15,369 nucleotides of DNA from Pseudomonadota bacterium (GTDB taxonomy: Bacteria > Pseudomonadota > Alphaproteobacteria > Acetobacterales > Acetobacteraceae), in assembly GCA_021780935.1 (NCBI GenBank), contig JAJXXT010000123.1, positions 1 to 15,369 of the forward strand. The letters are read 5' to 3'. This document shows positions 15,150 through 15,369 of this stretch, in pieces. Numbering within the stretch: position 1 is the first letter of the stretch; every line of letters starts with the position of its first letter. The translations under genes were made by a program, and so were the position numbers. The notes below the pieces were generated by a model that saw only the letters and a list, made by a program, of their open reading frames with translations, did no database searches and was not told the DNA's origin.

Positions 15150-15296
15150 ATGACGCATCAGGTTACGTCGTCCGGGAAAATCATGAAGATGGAGATCATT
15201 CCATCGCATGATTTTCCTGTTGCCTGTATCAACCCCACAAGCATGGATAAGCACCGCTTATCCGTGGCCGTTGGCAGCCTTTCCCTTTCGTGGTGA
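15150..15296 (+). CDS. Possible 48-residue small protein, unrecognised
   Basis: An ATG at 15150 opens a 48-codon frame ending in TGA at 15294-15296. GGAG at 15139-15142 lies 7 nt ahead, better placed than for most genes in the window. The predicted peptide is not hydrophobic, has no signal peptide, and matches no family I know. About two thirds of its codons end in G or C, clearly fewer than in neighbouring genes, and two strong hairpins lie inside the frame. It may be a chance frame, a recently acquired small gene, or part of a structured RNA. A minus-strand frame over 15063-15254 is less convincing. Confidence 0.25.
   Translation: MTHQVTSSGKIMKMEIIPSHDFPVACINPTSMDKHRLSVAVGSLSLSW
15175..15217. 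repeat. Two-stem 43-nt hairpin (inverted repeat)
   Basis: GGAAAATCATG (15175-15185) and CATGATTTTCC (15207-15217) are perfect 11-nt arms. Inside, GATGGA (15188-15193) pairs with TCCATC (15200-15205) around the loop GATCAT, leaving AA opposite G as the only mismatch. Thus 17 of the paired positions are perfect. It is far longer than chance symmetry would suggest for this stretch and may be a structured RNA, a protein-binding site or an element end. Confidence 0.65.
15242..15266. repeat. Second hairpin in the lower-GC stretch
   Basis: GGATAAG (15245-15251) and CTTATCC (15257-15263) are perfect 7-bp arms around CACCG. The stem can extend to 15242-15266 with one T-G pair. It follows the larger hairpin by 24 nt. 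Confidence 0.5.
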
Positions 15297-15318
15297 CGAC
15301 GCCCTCCCTCGGTCAAGC

Positions 15319-15350
15319 CCGGCCAGTGGCCGGCGTCTCTGGCGCGCCAG
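15319..15350. repeat. GC-rich palindromes at the window end
   Basis: CCGGCC (15319-15324) pairs with GGCCGG (15328-15333) around AGT, and CTGGCGCGCCAG (15339-15350) is a perfect 12-nt palindrome. They may be the terminator of a gene lying beyond the right edge, but the window stops too soon to tell. Confidence 0.35.
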
Positions 15351-15369
15351 GCTCTCGACCAGCAAGGTG

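Larger units (their letters stand above)
15020..15296. other. Lower-GC, repeat-rich stretch after dnaE2
   Basis: From about 15025 to 15250 the base composition falls well below that of the GC-rich genes. The stretch is full of inverted repeats: TACTACC (15061-15067) with GGTAGTA (15116-15122), AATATC (15123-15128) with GATATT (15144-15149), and the hairpins listed separately. No recognised protein family, tRNA or insertion-sequence end is visible. It could be a small RNA locus, a short foreign insertion or a decayed element. Confidence 0.5.

Noticed and set aside
15313..15369. Possible C-terminus of a minus-strand gene entering from the right edge
   Set aside because: A frame is open from the edge to TCA at 15313-15315, but only 18 codons are visible and its codon use is not clearly coding, so it cannot be supported.

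Overview
The window reads as chromosomal DNA from a high-GC alphaproteobacterium, probably of the Rhodospirillales/Acetobacteraceae type. Three things support this: very GC-rich codon usage throughout, an ispH-thrB-rnhA gene order common in alphaproteobacteria, and an imuA-imuB-dnaE2 cassette carrying the alphaproteobacterial LexA box (GAAC-N7-GAAC, i.e. GTTC-N7-GTTC on the other strand). The genus cannot be read from the sequence. I see no tRNA, rRNA, CRISPR array, insertion sequence or prophage gene.

Left part (1-4859). Bases 1-107 hold no gene I can support. A Prx5-type peroxiredoxin (+) faces a minus-strand operon across a small hairpin. The operon is transcribed ispH (isoprenoid precursor synthesis), thrB (homoserine kinase), rnhA (RNase HI), then a D12-class DNA adenine methylase. 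thrB/rnhA overlap by 11 nt and rnhA/methylase by 4 nt, so the last genes are probably translationally coupled. Divergent from ispH is a small predicted lipoprotein of unknown function.

Middle part (4869-9546). A minus-strand protein with an FkbM-like methyltransferase fold and a C-terminal beta-rich region ends 9 nt from the lipoprotein. A short MarR-family regulator (+) follows a relatively AT-rich leader with a near-perfect palindrome. An aldo/keto reductase and a DUF1194 (von Willebrand A) secreted protein lie on the minus strand. A Nudix-like hydrolase (+) diverges from the DUF1194 gene, with only 46 nt between the two GTG starts. Two strong GC-rich hairpins separate marR from the aldo/keto reductase gene.

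Right part (9601-14970). This is the SOS mutagenesis cassette imuA-imuB-dnaE2, with an exact LexA box just ahead of imuA. imuA and imuB overlap by 80 nt and dnaE2 follows imuB after 7 nt, so one LexA-controlled transcript should make the whole mutasome: the accessory ImuA, the catalytically degenerate Y-family protein ImuB, and the error-prone replicative-type polymerase DnaE2. A hairpin immediately follows the dnaE2 stop.

Tail (14971-15369). This is a lower-GC stretch of about 270 nt without a clear gene. It holds a possible 48-codon reading frame with a good Shine-Dalgarno sequence, and several striking inverted repeats, including a two-stem 43-nt hairpin at 15175-15217. It is the least explained part of the window. 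Otherwise the region is mostly ordinary housekeeping and SOS repair content, and no new multi-gene system is evident.
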